From positions 1-6,161 of the forward strand of contig JAPUJD010000202.1 of the NCBI GenBank assembly GCA_027296385.1: DNA of 6,161 nucleotides, in the 5' to 3' direction. The notes under the pieces are model-generated. The model saw only the letters and a program-made list of their open reading frames with translations, searched no databases and was not told the DNA's origin. The stretch comes from Acidobacteriota bacterium. Lineage in GTDB: Bacteria; Acidobacteriota; Thermoanaerobaculia; Multivoradales; JAHEKO01. This document shows positions 5,470 through 6,161 of this stretch, one piece after another. How positions within the stretch are numbered: position 1 is the stretch's first letter; every line of letters begins with the position of its first letter. Position numbers and translations under genes: made by a program.

Positions 5470-6161
5470 TAACCTCCGGGCGTTGCTGTCGGGAACTCTT
5501 CGATACCGAACTCGGCCAGCAGGGCGGCGGCGAGATCCGTCAGGGTGGGCGCCGCTCGGGCGAGGGGACGGCTGGTGAAGAGGATGCCCGGCACCGCCTC
5601 ATGGTCCATGCTGTGGTCGGCCGTCCACTGGCCCGTGTTGTCGCTGAAGACATCGGGCTCGAGCTCCCCCAGGACGCTTGGGTTGGAGCTCTTGGTACCC
5701 TTGGCGTAGCCCACGATCATGTCCGGACCGATCACGAGGCCCGGACCCGGGGAGAAGTAGCGCTCAGTGGGATAGACCCGAGTCACCGCATGGAGGCCCG
5801 TCTTGGGGTCGAGTGTCGCCAGAAGCTTCTCGCCGATCTCGTCGAGCAGGGCGTCCTTCTCGGCCGCCTCGACGATGCCGTCGCGCTCACGCCCGCGCTC
5901 GTTGACGTAGAGACCATTGAAGCCGACGCCGTAAGCCCGCGTCCGCGCCCAGTCGACGTTGCGGAAGAAGCCGGGATCCTTGGCCAGCGAGGGGTCCTTC
6001 AACACTAGGTAGCCCTCGTCGCGCAGCCAGCTGTTGAGATTCATCGAGCGCCGCCAGCTCGCGAAACCGTGGTCCGACATGACGACGATCATCGCCTCCG
6101 GCAGGCGTTCCATCGCCAGCTCGACCATCGCGTCGGCGCGTTCGTAGAGCCCGGGAACGAC
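5469..6161 (-). CDS. AlkP-superfamily type I phosphodiesterase / nucleotide pyrophosphatase, C-terminal part (5' end beyond window)
   Basis: Open reading frame runs off the right edge; 230 residues are visible and the true start lies beyond base 6161. The internal ATG at 6128 is not the start, because in-frame codons upstream read VVPGLYERADA and continue the helix before the metal site. Seen: IVVMSDHGF at about residues 25-33 (the D and H are metal ligands in the alkaline phosphatase superfamily), GLYVNERGRERDGIV at about 83-97 (matches the Y-hN-x-GRe-xGiV signature of PF01663-type phosphodiesterases), and ADHSMDHEAVPGILF at about 181-195, which supplies the late metal-binding histidine. The family hydrolyses phosphodiester or pyrophosphate bonds of nucleotides or lipid head groups with two metal ions, usually at the envelope. 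Substrate cannot be read here; the nucleophile Thr/Ser and any signal peptide lie outside. The protein stops soon after the core fold (FGIEEFPTATPGG). Its TAA stop is shared with the SD of the next gene, 9 bases away. Confidence 0.88.
   Translation of the reverse strand, partial: VVPGLYERADAMVELAMERLPEAMIVVMSDHGFASWRRSMNLNSWLRDEGYLVLKDPSLAKDPGFFRNVDWARTRAYGVGFNGLYVNERGRERDGIVEAAEKDALLDEIGEKLLATLDPKTGLHAVTRVYPTERYFSPGPGLVIGPDMIVGYAKGTKSSNPSVLGELEPDVFSDNTGQWTADHSMDHEAVPGILFTSRPLARAAPTLTDLAAALLAEFGIEEFPTATPGG

Noticed and set aside
1..6161. CRISPR array, tRNA, rRNA or insertion sequence
   Set aside because: No regularly spaced repeats, no cloverleaf-like sequence and no transposase frame were seen.

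Overview
The window is about 6.2 kb of GC-rich bacterial DNA in which every gene I can support lies on the minus strand, so the biological reading direction runs from base 6161 down to base 1. High GC, a lipoprotein with a Big2-type domain, a secreted TlpA-like thioredoxin, an AlkP-superfamily phosphodiesterase and a leftover C-terminal tail typical of TPR/kinase proteins suggest a Gram-negative, environmental, Acidobacteriota-like organism (possibly Thermoanaerobaculia or a relative). That placement is inference from style of gene content; no rRNA or marker gene is present.

Layout in reading direction. (1) 6161-5469: the C-terminal 230 residues of an AlkP-superfamily type I phosphodiesterase/nucleotide pyrophosphatase, cut by the window edge. 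(2) 5459-5256: a 67-residue ribbon-helix-helix (RHH) protein whose strong Shine-Dalgarno (SD) shares bases with the phosphodiesterase stop codon. (3) 5240-4425: a three-helix membrane protein of unknown function with a periplasmic beta-rich domain. (4) 4420-3368: a membrane-anchored endonuclease/exonuclease/phosphatase (EEP) protein. (5) 3309-1759: an acyl-CoA synthetase of the benzoate-CoA ligase type. (6) 1724-1245: an exported TlpA/ResA-like thioredoxin. Gaps are 9, 15, 4, 58 and 34 bases, so these six probably form one operon whose promoter lies outside the window.

Downstream, the thioredoxin stop codon is built into a perfect 13-bp hairpin (1218-1248). Next comes an orphan 18-codon C-terminal tail of a lost gene (1192-1136), then a separate lipoprotein gene (1057-491) with a Big2-like domain and a C-terminal domain resembling the subtilisin-propeptide/protease inhibitor I9 fold. 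Bases 1-490 carry no gene I can support.

Working together: the phosphodiesterase, the unknown membrane protein and the EEP protein all look like envelope or lipid/phosphoester functions, with a small RHH protein between them that may be a regulator or a partner. The CoA ligase and thioredoxin may be operon passengers or may add acyl/aryl activation and envelope redox steps. Nothing in the window fixes the substrate. The most interesting points are the phosphodiesterase-RHH-membrane-EEP cluster, the sulfatase-like LGYI tail on the RHH protein, the stand-alone I9-like lipoprotein, and the hairpin plus gene-remnant scar at 1136-1248.
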